Shown: positions 33,917-44,757, numbered from the stretch's first letter. The stretch: 64,000 bases of DNA from Bemisia tabaci (GCF_918797505.1 NC_092798.1:7267501-7331500), one strand, 5' to 3'. Notes: generated from the sequence alone by a model not told the origin. Translations and numbers: made by a program.

Positions 33917-34432
33917 TTTGGTAACAAAGGCGTGTTATCGAGGTGCAATCCCACGCGCGGACCCCGTGAAATTCGCCGGGGAGAATAGAGATAAGGGGGA
34001 GGGGGAGGGGCGCGGAAGGAGTTCCACACGCGATCGAGCGACCGAAATTTTAAAATTTCTCGTTCCTTTGACGGGTCGTCTCCTCCGACGAAGACAATTA
34101 TCCGCATGATGCAGCAATTTTCACACCTCCGAATTTCAATTACGCTTTCTTGGCTCCGGCCTTCCTTCCCCGGCCCGGTCGCCGCCGCCGCCGCCATCGC
34201 CATCTCGCCGAGGGAGCCAAGCCGGATCTTCTACGTGATGCGAAATTGAATTTTCCCGGCCGCGGATCCCGGAAAATCCGTGCGGAAAAACGATACGAAA
34301 GGGTAACGCACCGTAAAAAAAAATAAAATAAAAAAAAAGTATCCGCACGGGGAAATGTTTGATTAAAAATCGAGAAAGAAAGGAATTAACTTCAAGTAAG
34401 CTTCGATCCCCCTAAAATAGCTGGTACAGAGG
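33917..34432. other. Unannotated GC-rich stretch with GCC triplet run
   Basis: A CGC/CCG triplet run lies at about 34176-34202. A minus ORF could start ATGGCGATGGCGGCG there, but it has no other support. Confidence 0.35.
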
Positions 34433-34550
34433 GGAGGCGTCAATGATCGATTATCGATATTTCCTCATTTGAAGCTGTGGTAAAGAATCGATTCGTAAGG
34501 TGTTCGTCGCGACACCTGTTTATCGATCCTATTCCATTGGTTTAAATCGC
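34433..34550. repeat. Family B MITE, right end missing
   Basis: GGAGGCGTCAATGATCGATT through TTCCATTGGTTTAAATCGCA. It stops where a family E fragment begins. Confidence 0.7.
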
Positions 34551-34636
34551 ACCATAAGGAAATGGATGACACATATTTTGTTTGTAAAATTAGCTGGAAA
34601 TAGGAGTTCTCTATAGCGAAGTGTTGTCCATTTTCG
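34551..34636. repeat. Family E fragment joined to family B copy
   Basis: ACCATAAGGAAATGGATGAC and TAGCTGGAAATAGGAGTTCT with AGCGAAGTGTTGTCCA resemble the E right half. Confidence 0.45.
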
Positions 34637-35104
34637 AGTTGGAAATTGTTTCCCGCGACTTCGAATTTTCCACATGAGAAAATCTACTGCTAATTGGGGG
34701 GAAAAAATCCAACACCTATTGCGGAGAGAAAACACCTCCCAGAAACAAAATATTTCACGAGAGAAAAGGAAACCCGGGGGGGGGGGGGGGGGGGGGAGTC
34801 CTCCTAATTATAAATCGCCCGGAGAAAACCCTTCATTTCCCACCTTAACAAGATTGCCAAGCTATGCTTTTGAAAATACGGATATTTTACACAAGATAAA
34901 TGGGGAACGTGCTGATTTTTCAGCTCTACCCGACAACTATACGCCTTAGGAAAACTAACTACGTCACGATGACAAAAACCTAGAGGACGCAGGGGTGGTT
35001 TTCCTCACCCCTAGAAAAGCGGGTACCCTTGAACCGACGACTAGAAGACGTTCCCGGAAGCCGTTTCACTACGAACCGATGCGCCCTCCGCTCTCTGCGT
35101 TGCT
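34637..35104. other. Unannotated stretch with G21 run
   Basis: It contains a 21-G homopolymer at 34776-34796. Nothing else is recognised. Confidence 0.5.
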
Positions 35105-35216
35105 TCTCTGACGTAAGCGCGAATCTCGATTTACTTATGAGCCCCAGAAAGCATGGTGTTGTATGGAGAACAGGGCTCAAGCAAAATCGAGATACGCCCT
35201 TACGTCAGAGGAGCGG
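35105..35216. repeat. Family P small MITE
   Basis: CTCTGACGTAAGCGCGAATC and TACGCCCTTACGTCAGAGGA are inverse ends enclosing TGAGCCCC and AGGGCTCA. Confidence 0.75.
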
Positions 35217-35694
35217 CGCCTTAACGCTCTCGGGCGCTCCCCGAAATAAGCTCGTTAGTCGGTACGCGGGACGGGGGGCAAAGGGGGGGATGAAGGGCAA
35301 ACGAGGGGGAAGGGGGGGTTAGCTCCGGATCCGAGTGCATTTTGAAGACTCGTGACGACGTCGATGGTCCTGCATAACGACGACAAGTGCCCATCGTCGT
35401 CGCCGCAGCGCGAAATAGAGCGAGTGACTTTGTGATGGTGCCCCCCCCCCCCCTCCCACGGGTCGACAGGGGGTAGCGGGGGACGGGGGGATAACGGGCC
35501 CCGACATCACGACGATGAGACATTGAAAGCATGTGTCGCGCGGCTCCAGGACTCACGAAAGGAGCCACGTATTCGGTGTCGCTCCTCGGCGGGAACAGCT
35601 CAACTGCCGCCGGGATCGAACGGGCGGATACGTTGTTTCGAGTCGTCGGGTCTCGGATGATGGCGCGGTCGAAATGCGCCGCATCGGAAGGTGC
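35217..35694. other. Unannotated GC-rich stretch
   Basis: Several G and C runs (for example C14 at about 35441-35454). The ORFs look spurious. Confidence 0.4.
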
Positions 35695-36202
35695 ACTGCG
35701 GTGCTGAGGACTGTGGAGAAACGCCTTATGGACGTTCGAGAGTTACCGAACTTCCTCCGATTAAATCAGGGTGTCTACCAGTTGTAAAATACCAAAATTG
35801 GGGACTTTCGAGGACTTTTTGGGTTGTTTTGTCAAGAAAATCGGGACGTATTCTTCCCGAAATAGTAAGAGGAAGGGAGCTAGTTAGAGCATTTAGGACG
35901 ATTTTTGTTCTTTTTTGGGGACCTGAACAAGGAAATTGGGGGCTTTCGGGGATATCAGGGACACCCTTCCAAAATCGGGGATATCAGGGACATTGGGGAC
36001 TTCTGGGGACCGGAAGACATCCTGGATATGTTAATAGTGCTGGAAACTTATTAAAATTTTCAGGCAATTTAGCTCTGCTTACGAATGAGAGTCTCGGGAA
36101 AATTGGAGGGTAAATATTTCTAGATTTCCCTGAAAATTTATATTCTATCATAAGATGATTGACGTCTGATCGCTCGTATGGCGTTTTTTCTTAGCGCGGC
36201 TG
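35695..36202. repeat. Family C MITE carrying an insert
   Basis: The left end CTGCGGTGCTGAGGACTGTG, then GAGAAACGCCTTATGGACG, and the right end CGTATGGCGTTTTTTCTTAG with GCGCGGCTG are family C. About 250 bp of GGGGACTTT/TCAGGGACA-rich sequence sits inside (from GGTGTCTACCAGTTG near 35770). Confidence 0.55.
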
Positions 36203-36431
36203 AGTTCTGTTCAGGGAAAAAACAATTTCTGTTTCGGAGGACCAGAAAAGTCAGATTTCATCAACAACATTCGGAAAATCTTAGGTGAAATTTAAGTAGC
36301 TTGATTTAACGGTATAACCGTCGGAAAAGGACAAAAAATTGATTTTTGGAGAAGTTTTTCCGCTGAAATTTTCAAAGTTCCTTTCTCCGCTTGCCAAAAC
36401 CGAATAGAAGATCCATCCTTTTGCACTAGAA
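36203..36431. other. Unannotated stretch
   Basis: Nothing recognised. Confidence 0.4.
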
Positions 36432-36500
36432 ATGATCGATTATTTACCATGGCTTTAAATGGGGAAATATCGATAATCGATCATTTTCGCTTCACCACTG
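36432..36500 (+). repeat. Family B fragment (right arm)
   Basis: CGATTATTTACCATGGCTTT, AATGGGGAAATATCGATAAT and CGATCATTTTCGCTTCACCA. Confidence 0.65.
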
Positions 36501-36935
36501 ATGGCGATCACCGAACGGAGGATCCGACGAGTCTATCCTCACCGACAATGCGTAGTCACGTGTTTTTACAACGCGGTGAATCCAGTCGCCTTTTCCTCAA
36601 CGCCATCAAATCGAGCGTTTCGGAGAAATTTTTTCAAACGCAGTAAAATCCTCGAACGATTTCAAACGGCTTCGACCCGTCCGAAGTGCCTGGAACAGAT
36701 TTAGTACCTTCAGCGAATCGAACGTACGAAATCGGGACGGGCCGCCGCTCGCCCGTTCTGCGCGGAGGCTGTAATTAAAGAAATTGCTCGCTGAAGAAGC
36801 TATAAAATGGAGGGCACGTTCGGTTTTCGAGGTCAGGCCAGGATTTCCCGAAGAAATGCCGCGGAGAGGTCGATAAAATGGCACGGGCACCGTTCGAGAG
36901 CTTTCAGCGCGGGGGAAAAAACGACCTATCTGCTG
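36501..36935. other. Unannotated stretch
   Basis: Opposed ORFs over 36501-36956 have no recognisable domain. Confidence 0.4.
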
Positions 36936-37035
36936 CTCCGCCGTGCTGAGGAACAACGCCGTATGAACCTTTGGATGTTGCTCGGCAAAATTGAAAGAAA
37001 AAATACCGCAGGTTTCCGGCGAATAAATCTTTGAT
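36936..37035 (+). repeat. Family C MITE, left part
   Basis: CTCCGCCGTGCTGAGGAACA then ACGCCGTATGAACCTTTGG. The right end is not found. Confidence 0.6.
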
Positions 37036-37139
37036 TTGACAACCCAACATATTTAATGAAAATTGAATAAAATGCTTCAATTTTGCAGGTGCTAAACTGC
37101 ATGTCTTAGAGAAACACAAGACTCACTCGGGATTTTCTG

Positions 37140-37510
37140 ATCCATGACCAATTTTTCAAGTTTTTCTTCTGGTAACATCAAATTTCTTAGTTTTTCCATG
37201 TTTAACTGACAGGGGACACCCTGAATAACTAGGAGCATAATTCCCGGACTTTTCCCCGACACTCAGGGTTGTTTTCAAAATCCCCGACAAGTCCATGTGT
37301 GCTGTCATTTGGCAAGTCGTTGAAAATGCTTGACGTGCTTCGAATTTCCTGATTTGTAACAGATTTCCCTGAAATTCTTCTGTTGCCATCAAATTTCCGG
37401 TTATTTTTCGGGTTTTCCTGACAACTAACACCAGAAGTTTTCCTGCCTCGGAGCATAATTTCCATACTTTTCCCTGACTTTCCGGGTTATTTTCAAACTC
37501 CCTGCTTTTC
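37140..37510. repeat. D-like repeat remnants
   Basis: CCGGACTTTTCCCCGACAC, CAGATTTCCCTGAAATTC and TTTTCCCTGACTTTCCGGG recur, and GGAGCATAATT occurs twice about 220 bp apart. It is too decayed for clear ends. Confidence 0.4.
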
Positions 37511-38779
37511 TTGGTTCTCATAGACCCTTGCCACCCAGAGCTTCACGGATCCACGCCGGAAAGTGCTAAGTGCGTCGCGGACAGGAAAGCTCACCACCGC
37601 CACCGCAGCGTCTTTCTCCACGCTCAGGTCGCTCCGCATCGGGCATCGGGCGCGCTATCAAATCAGTTTATCGAATCCGAAACGGTCTGTTTTCCTACGA
37701 GTGACGTCACCCGATGCCGGAACCTGCCCGGGCCAGCGAACTTCCACGCCCCCCTCCCCCTCGCCCCCGGCACCTGGGGCAGTCGGGGGGGGGGGAGGGG
37801 GCTCCTCTTCATTCATCGCACCGGCGTGGAACAAAACACGCTTTGTTTATACAGCCGAATAGACAAAGAGCCTCGGTGCTCTTCGGAAGACGTGGGAGAG
37901 TGGCCAAGTGGTGCCCTGCACACCCCCCCCCCCCCCAAGCGGGGGGGGGGGATAAATTTCGGGACGAGGTTGCCGGGTCGGGTGATCAAAGTTTCGGGGA
38001 ACTTTCGGAGTTTTCCGTTGAAAACTTGTTGAAATATCTCGTGCTATGGTCGTAGAGTTCTCTCCTTATCCCTCGGTCGATTTGGTTTCCCTGAAAATTT
38101 TCGAGGATTTTTGCGAAATTTTTTTGGAGAGCTACGACCAAAGAAAGGTTCAGCATGATTCAAAAATATTGCAAATTTTCATCGAAAAAAGTGAAAAGCC
38201 GGAAAATAGAGATAGATCAGCGAAAATTGCCATCTCTTGGAGCTTACTAATTTTATCACCTAAAAGCCCTCCTATAAAACTGTATTTTTTGACCGAAAAT
38301 CAAGAAGAATTCGGGGGAAAATTCAGACGTCATCGGAAAATCATCCGACGCAACCATTAACATTAAGGACGTTACAGTATGGAAAATTCCTTAATATTCA
38401 TCGCCTTGATATGCACTTGTGTGCGACAAATCATTGATTTCCGGACAAAAATAAAATAAAATAAAAAAAAAAAATAAAAAAAAAAAAAAAAAAAACATGA
38501 AAAAACCTCGATGATGTTCAAACAAGCGCATGGATGAACCTTCCTGCCTCAGATTCTTCTGATTTTGAAAAAAAGATGATACTGGCCAACAACTAAGAAA
38601 AATAATGAATTTTACGTAAAATGATCGAAAATATTCCAATCTCTTCCTAAAATCTCACGGACATTAGGAGGAATTTCAACGTCGTTCGGCAACGCAGCGA
38701 AGGATGTGGATGTTGGATGTCCGACGTCAGTGTCAACAAACTCGGTCCTGAGTGGATCGTGGTCGTCGCTCGAGGAACA
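37511..38779. other. Unannotated stretch with C/G hairpin and A-rich tract
   Basis: A C14 run and a G11 run face each other around 37923-37952 and could pair. An A-rich run occupies 38451-38496. The 173-codon plus ORF at 37511 has no recognised domain. Confidence 0.4.
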
Positions 38780-39033
38780 CTGCCGTGCTAGGGAAAAACG
38801 CCGTATGAACCTTCAGGCGTTGCCAAATTTCCTTCGATAAAACCCGAATTTCCTAGTAAACTTGCGAATATTTCCTTTCCAATTTTTCAAATACTTTTTC
38901 TCGCAATTTCACCTAAAGTTCCTGAAAATTTCGAGGGAAAATATTCATAACTTTCCTGAAAAAATAAACATTTTATCGAAGGACATTTGGCAACACCTGA
39001 AAGCTCATACTGCGTTTTTCCTTAACACGGCAG
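38780..39033. repeat. Family C MITE, complete, AACA duplication
   Basis: CTGCCGTGCTAGGGAAAAAC to CCTTAACACGGCAG. AACA precedes and follows it. GCGTTGCCAAATTTCC and ACATTTGGCAACACC pair. Confidence 0.85.
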
Positions 39034-39591
39034 AACAGGACAGGCATTTCTCCCGAAAACGACGAGTGGTTTTTCGGGGACGTGGGGGGAAGGGGGGGGG
39101 GGGGCTGCGAGGGCGGAGAACAATCGGAGGCCCCGGAGCGGTCGAACAAGTAGCAATTTCTACTTCCGAATCGTAACTAGGCCCGCGGGGCCGGGTCGCC
39201 GTCCGTCCAACCGCCGCGGGGTCCCTGGTCCCAAATTATGGGTCCCCCGGAATAAATAAATTATCGGGGGTCTTGAAGTGACCGACGGAAGGATACCCGC
39301 CTCCCTCCCCCAGAAGATTCGAGCACATCATCGCAACATTATGATAGAATCGAAAATTTTTATTTTTGAAATGAGTTGGCAAAATTGCAGAAATTGCACT
39401 CCACACCGGTGAAAAATCGAACCTCGCACAGCGATCCTATTTATTGGAGCGTCTCAAGTTTTGAAATGGTCGAAATTTCCATACAAAATTGTTATTGCTT
39501 CATCTGGGAACGCTAAAGGAGCTGAGTTTGCAGTGTTTTCATAATTTTTTTCTGAAATGGGAAATTTTTTGAAAAATAGATTTAAAAATGA
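39034..39591. other. Unannotated stretch
   Basis: A G-rich patch lies at 39083-39104. Nothing else is recognised. Confidence 0.4.
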
Positions 39592-39790
39592 GAAAATGTG
39601 CCGCCTTGTGAAGTCATCTGACGTTTCCAGTTTAAACACAGTAATTTTAGCAGCGCTTCGTCATATCACCTCCAATAATTAGGCAATTTAGAACCAAGGA
39701 TATCCTCATGCATGGTTCTCTTTGTAGTTTCATTTTAAACATAAAATTTACACAATTTCAGAAACCAAAAAATTTGCCATTACACTGTGC
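39592..39790 (+). repeat. Family S repeat
   Basis: GTGCCGCCTTGTGAAGTCAT, ATATCACCTCCAATAATTAG and AGAACCAAGGATATCCTC match 21688. Confidence 0.6.
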
Positions 39791-40552
39791 GGAACAGATT
39801 AAACATGAATTGAATTAAATCAAATGGAACTCGATTCCTCAGGTCGTTTAAAATTAATGTATACCATAATTTAGTTTTATACTTATAAATTGACCTACTT
39901 TCTGAGGCCTGAATTTTTATGAACTGTCTCGCCACTTAGAGCAGTACTTGCATAATTTTTCTTTTCTTTTTCGTGAAGTATCAATGAGCACTAATGAATC
40001 ACTCAGGTTAAAAGTCCGCATGTGCCGATGGCACGGGTAGTATTTATTCTCACCTCGAAACCTACTGATACGCCGAAGGCCACACGTCCACTAAATTTTT
40101 TTCTGCTAATTCCTTTTTTTTTTTTTAACAATCATGCACTCGTTAAAACAATGTCCTCTCGCTATCTTCCTGGTTAATTGCGCTCAAGACTAAGGTTGCC
40201 TGCAATCAATTTGGAGCAATTTAGAGTTTCAATTCGAGAACTTGTTTCATGTTTTCAATGAAAATTTTATACACAGGTCTCTAGTTCTCTGTCTCTCTCT
40301 CTACCCATTTTCTTATATTAAAATTCTACTGGTGTCAATAATAAATCAAACATATTAAATAAAGGGTGCATTCATAGGATTCGGTGAGTTACCGTTGCCA
40401 AAATGCAGGAAAAACGATTTATTTCCTAGAACTTGGGGAGGAGGGCTGTAGCGCCCTTAAAAAGTATTTCGACCCCACAAAACATGCTCCTGTAGTCTGG
40501 AAGTTTAATCTTGAATCACCGTGTACATCGTATCTGAACTGATCAACATCAC
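39791..40552. other. Unannotated AT-rich stretch
   Basis: Short CT-rich microsatellite near 40282-40302. Otherwise nothing recognised. Confidence 0.45.
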
Positions 40553-40829
40553 GTAGGTATGAAATATATGTTTTAGCACACTGCAGTTTGTGCTCGTATA
40601 GAGCTAGAGCACAAACTGCATCCTGCACTTTGTGTTCATCTAGAGCACAAACTGCGTCCTGCAACTTGTGTTCATCTAGAGCACAAACTGCATCCTGCAC
40701 TTTGTGTTCATCTAGAGCACAAACTGCATCCTGCACATTGTGTTCATCTAGAGCACAAACTGCATTCTGCACTTTGTGCTCTAAATGAGCACAAGTGCAG
40801 TGTGCTAAAACATATATTTCATACCTACT
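40553..40829. repeat. 36-bp tandem array between inverted arms
   Basis: Outer arms GTAGGTATGAAATATATGTT (40553) and AACATATATTTCATACCTAC (to 40829) are perfect inverse copies. Between them, five 36-bp units start with TAGAGCACAAACTGC at 40605, 40641, 40677, 40713 and 40749. Each unit is itself partly palindromic (GAGCACAAA and TTTGTGTTC). Because 36 is a multiple of three, both strands stay open and give repetitive ORFs. Confidence 0.9.
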
Positions 40830-41144
40830 ATCAACGTTGGTGACCCATTATTTTGCGTTTCATTTCATCCATGGAACATGGAAGAGGAGGCTTTCCTGCA
40901 TGAATGCTCCGTTTTCGGCAACAGCGTTCCCAGCCGAGAAAAATCCGAGGAGGCGGACGGGGGGTGGGGGGCGGGGGTGAGTACAGGAAAGGCCATTACC
41001 TAAAATCGCCCGACGCACTCGGGGCTCACTCGAGCGCGAAAAAGGGCCTTCCTGTAATTATCCCCCAAGACGCGGGGCTCCGGGGCAGCCGGACGCGGGC
41101 GCGGAGGAGAAAAAAATTGTGTCTGGATCGAGGAGGGGTCACAC

Positions 41145-41323
41145 CTCGCGACGACGACAGCGACGTGAGACCCGAAGGGCGTTGTTCTTCCTCTTGCGTC
41201 TCGCTCTCCGAGGGCGCAGCTTCGGCTACGGCTTCGCCCCGTTTGTCCTGTGACACTGCGACCACGTCCTGGGACTTCGAGTCCTGCTCCTTCTCCATCG
41301 GATCGTCCACCAGATCGTCGTTC
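41145..41323 (-). CDS. Candidate internal exon, acidic disordered segment
   Basis: On the minus strand an acceptor-like tract (CTATACATGTTCTCCAATAG) precedes 179 nt that are open in one frame, with coding-like codon choice (GAC GAG CTG GTG, mostly G or C in third position). A weak donor CGAG|GTGTGA follows. The 59 codons include DDLVDDPMEKEQD, SKSQDVVAVSQDKRGE and PSESETQEEEQRPSG, rich in D, E, S and Q. This looks like a disordered cytoplasmic or linker segment. No domain is recognised. The phase fits the candidate exon at 43220-43290, giving the junction codon GCG. The bias and open frame support coding, but the weak donor is a caution. Confidence 0.45.
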
Positions 41324-41335
41324 CTATTGGAGAAC

Positions 41336-42000
41336 ATGTATAGAAGGAGAACTATGGACATGTCGGCAATTTTGGAGGTTAAGTCTTGGACCTCTTAGGG
41401 CCAAAAAGTGCAGCCAATCTGTGAAATCTAATTATCCGGGATGATTTGGACCGCGTTAAACAGAAAGGAACCAAGCCACATCAGTTATTGCCAAATTTAA
41501 TTGGGCAATTTAATTTTTTACATGAGAACGGTTGTGCGGATTTTCGTGCAAATTTCAGTGAAAATTCTCCATGATACGAAGCAAATTCCTTAAAATTTTT
41601 AAAAAATCCGAACAAACGTTCTCTCGTGAAAAATTTAATTGCCCAGTTAAACTTGGCAATAGCTGATGTGGCTTGGTTCCTTTCTGTTAAACTCGGTCCA
41701 TTTATTACTACTATTATTGTTAAGACCCGTTGCTGGCAAAGCACGTATTTGACTTAGTCTTCGCATAAATTTACTCATTTCTGAACATTCATGGGCCATT
41801 CTGGTTTGATATTGGTATCTGAAGATGCAGCGTTTTTCTGGAGTCTTTTCGTGTCAGAAGGTTGGCTGCCTTTAGGGCCCTAAGACCTCCATTTCCCGAA
41901 ATGTCGGTACTCTCCCCATATAGGTACGATAGTTCCTACTAGTGTCGGTCTTCCCGAATAATTGACCGAAAATGACACAAAAACACGCATATCATTCATA
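41336..42000. repeat. Family G repeat interrupted by a family L MITE
   Basis: GGACATGTCGGCAATTTTGG and CTTAGGGCCAAAAAGTGCAG on the left, GCTGCCTTTAGGGCCCTAAG and TGTCGGTACTCTCCCC on the right. The overall plan is inverted. The L element at 41448-41699 splits it. Confidence 0.7.
41448..41699. repeat. Family L MITE, complete, ATTT duplication
   Basis: GGACCGCGTTAAACAGAAAG and CTTTCTGTTAAACTCGGTCC are inverse ends, flanked by ATTT on both sides. Internal arms are GCCACATCAGTTATTGCCAA and TTGGCAATAGCTGATGTGGC. Confidence 0.9.
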
Positions 42001-42013
42001 GTTAGTAATTTCT

Positions 42014-42191
42014 GCACGGAGAAAAAAGGTCAGTTTGTATTGAAAACCGGATATTTTCGGAGACTAAAGTTTTCGGTCACAGAGACCAAACTCGGGTTCA
42101 GCTGACTGAAATTCGGATCAAATGATCGAAAACCTTCAATGTTCAACAGGAACCGAACTTCAGTCTCTGTAACCGAAGTTTTTTTCCTCGG
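42014..42191. repeat. Family H palindromic MITE, first of an adjacent pair
   Basis: CACGGAGAAAAAAGG on the left, GTAACCGAAGTTTTTTTCC on the right, with AAACTCGGGTTCAG and GGAACCGAACTTC pairing inside. Confidence 0.65.
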
Positions 42192-42193
42192 CA

Positions 42194-42530
42194 CACGGAG
42201 AGAAAAACTTCGTGCGTGGGACCCGAAGTTTAGGTCATATGAATCTCTGAAGTTTCCGGATTGAGCATCTGAACACTTTAGGTCCAGCTGCTTAGGTTTG
42301 GATCACACATCGGAAACTTCAGCTACACCTGAAGTACTTCGGTTTTCGTACATCCAAACAACTTCGGTTCTCACATCTGAAGTACTTCAGATCTAGAAAC
42401 TGGAGTTTCAGATGTGTGATCCGAACCTCGACAGGTAGACCTGAAGTGTTCAGATGCTCAATCCAAAAACTTCAGAGATCCATATGACCTAAACTTCGGG
42501 TCCCACGCACGAGGTTTTTTTCACCGTGCA
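42194..42530. repeat. Family H palindromic MITE with ~150-bp arms
   Basis: CGTGCGTGGGACCCGAAGTT on the left and AACTTCGGGTCCCACGCACG on the right are perfectly inverse. Pairing continues through AGGTCATATGAATCTCTGAA, GATCACACATC and CTGAAGTACTTC to the centre. Terminal CACGGAGA/CACCGTG ends are as in family K. Confidence 0.9.
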
Positions 42531-42931
42531 CATTCCTGTAAAGCCCCTGAACTTCCAGAAATCACGGATTTCCCCCAAAATCTCTCATCAATACTAACTT
42601 TACCGATTTTCCGATCGCTGGACCCGTGAAAAAACCATACACTCGGACGGTCCCCCATCTGACAACACCCACGACGACGACGACGAAGTTGGCAACGCGT
42701 CCGCGATCCGACCGCCTGTTGCCAATGATGGAAGCGGGCGGGCTGGGCACCGTGACCGGGGACGCGCGGGGACCGAGGGGGCGAATAGGGGGGGGGGGGG
42801 CACTCGGCCACTTGACACGCGACTCAACAACATCCACCGTCCGAACCCCGAGTCGCTCGCTGCTGCGCGGCGATCGCCTATCGCGCCGAGTGGCGCAAGG
42901 CGAACCGCTCGCTCCCGTCCCACATGCGCTC
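42531..42931. other. Unannotated GC-rich stretch
   Basis: G-run at 42790-42800. The many overlapping ORFs look spurious. Confidence 0.4.
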
Positions 42932-43043
42932 CTCTGACGTACGAGCGTTTCTCCGCTTCCATATGAGCCCCGAAAAGTACGGAGTTAAACGGAGAACAGG
43001 GCTCATGTTTACATTGAGATGCGCCCTTACGTCAGAGGGGCGA
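42932..43043. repeat. Family P small MITE
   Basis: CCTCTGACGTACGAGCGTTT and GCGCCCTTACGTCAGAGGGG are inverse ends enclosing ATGAGCCCC and CAGGGCTCAT. Confidence 0.8.
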
Positions 43044-43219
43044 CGACAGGATCGAGAAAACTCCCGACCGGTCTCTCGAGTAACTTGCACGGAATATACC
43101 CGATCGCACGGGGGTGATTATCGAGGGGTACCGTGCGAAGCAAAGGGAGAGAGGGAGGCTTTCGAGGGAGGGTTGGCGCTCGAGGTGACGGACAAGTTTC
43201 CTTGAACTTTTATACTTAC

Positions 43220-43290
43220 GCAGGCGCGCGGAAAATGCTCGATCGCACGCCCGCGCCCAGGTGCGTGAAAATGTCCAAAGGCTCTGCAGG
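43220..43290 (-). CDS. Candidate 71-nt exon
   Basis: On the minus strand the acceptor tract GCAATTGTCCCTCCTCAG (AG at 43292-43291) precedes 71 nt, followed by an excellent donor TGC|GTAAGTAT (43219-43212). Frame 1 is open and reads PAEPLDIFTHLGAG then VRSSIFRAPA. Two leftover bases fit the phase of the candidate exon at 41145-41323. I do not recognise the peptide. Splice-site quality is good, but a 71-nt open frame alone is weak evidence. Confidence 0.35.
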
Positions 43291-43804
43291 CTGAGGAGGG
43301 ACAATTGCTAAGGGTCAATAGTCGAACATCGACGGTAGTCGGAAAAAAAACAGGACCTCACTATTGAGATCTGATGGAAATTTTGTGAAAATTCGATGAA
43401 AGACATGTGGAAAGTTGGCAGGTGGGCGCGTTAAAACGTTGTGGAAGCTTCTAAGATTCTACAGCCCTGGAATTTCGATGTGACTTCTCTTTCGGGGAGT
43501 AGACCTACGCCCTTCTTCGAATAAGCAGTTCAATTGTAGAGAAATGACGTTTATTGGCAACATGGAGTGCGCGTTGCTTCTTATGCAGTGACAGGCTCGG
43601 CACGGCGCCATCGTTGCCAGATAATGCTGAAAAAACAGTATTTCCCCCAATTTGAACCCATGTAAAATACCCACTTATAATCGCACAATTTGGCAACTTC
43701 GCGCGGCATGGAGACCTTTGGCGGGCTTTTCGCAACAAGAACGATCCGAGTGATCTGGAGGACGTTGTGTGAACGGCGGCGCACAGTGGAACGAGCAAGT
43801 ATAT
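43291..43804. other. Unannotated stretch
   Basis: Opposed and overlapping minus ORFs over 43459-43850 have no recognised domain. Confidence 0.4.
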
Positions 43805-43914
43805 TAACGAGCTGATTATTATTGAAATTTATAGACAAAGCCGTAGACAAAGAGGATACAGGGAAAATAGAGGGATCCTATTCGTCCGTCGATTTCAATA
43901 ATAATCAGCCCGCA
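43805..43914. repeat. Family F element, short palindromic copy
   Basis: GCTGATTATTATTGAAATTT and GATTTCAATAATAATCAGCC are inverse ends. AGACAAAGCCGTAGACAAAG is inside. Confidence 0.75.
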
Positions 43915-44069
43915 GAAGGATCGGTCATGAAATTTTTGGCTAAACCGTAATTGATTCTTTCGACACATTTTAATATTTCGGGGTCGCTACTTGGTACCGG
44001 GTGTATACTAAAATTTAATTTTGGATTTTCCCGAAAATCTCCTTTTTCTCTCTAATATTTCAGAGGAGA

Positions 44070-44520
44070 TTACCTGATTTTTTGCCCGAGTAAATTGACA
44101 CTCAGTCGATTTAAAATACCAACATACTTAATGAAATGCATCAAAGGTTTGAAAAATGCTTGAAGCACTCGGAATTTCCTGACCAGGAGCTAATTTTCCT
44201 AATATTTTACGGATAACATCGAATTTTCTGATCTTTTCCGGTTTTCACAGACGGTAGACGCCCCGTTGAAGGATATTTCACGAGCAAACTACTGAAACCA
44301 CTTTAAAACTTCTACGTTTGGCATTATCGAAGCTCTTTAAGTTTCCACATCATATGGCATTCAGAATTTCCTGACCAATGCTCAATTTTCCTGATATCTT
44401 CCAATTTTTACTGCCGGTAGAAGCCGTGTTGAAGGGAATATTACGAGGAAACCATTGAGACCACTTTAAAACTTCAACGTTTGACATTATCGAAGCTTTG
44501 AAAGTTTCCACATCACATAC
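44070..44520 (+). repeat. D-like repeat with tandem duplication, period ~165 bp
   Basis: ACCACTTTAAAACTTCTACG and ACCACTTTAAAACTTCAACG, each followed by CATTATCGAAGCT, lie about 165 bp apart. CAGAATTTCCTGACCAATG and TTTTCCTGATATCTTCC are of family D type. Confidence 0.65.
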
Positions 44521-44757
44521 GACTGGAGGAGTCTCTGCTATTGACTCGTTTCCACCGTGCGGTGCGCGGCGTGGAAGACGGCTGACAGGGACATTGGACA
44601 TGCGAGTGGGAAGCGAGAAGCACGATTCCAGCCGAGTGGTAACCGGAGCCTTTGGCAGTTTCCACCGGTCGAGGCCGCTCTTTCCGATACACGAGTAACT
44701 ACCGACGATTAACCATAAACCATACGGCCGGGCGCCCAGTCGGTCCCGCGACACGTC

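Noticed and set aside
33917..34203. First coding exon starting with an alanine run
   Set aside because: It rests on a GCC triplet run only. No donor, promoter or homologous domain.
40419..40788. ORFs of 117 and 66 codons on opposite strands
   Set aside because: Both are translations of the 36-bp array, whose period is a multiple of three.
43118..43318. Two overlapping minus ORFs as full exons
   Set aside because: Only the 71 nt bounded by good splice sites are kept as a candidate. The rest lacks support.
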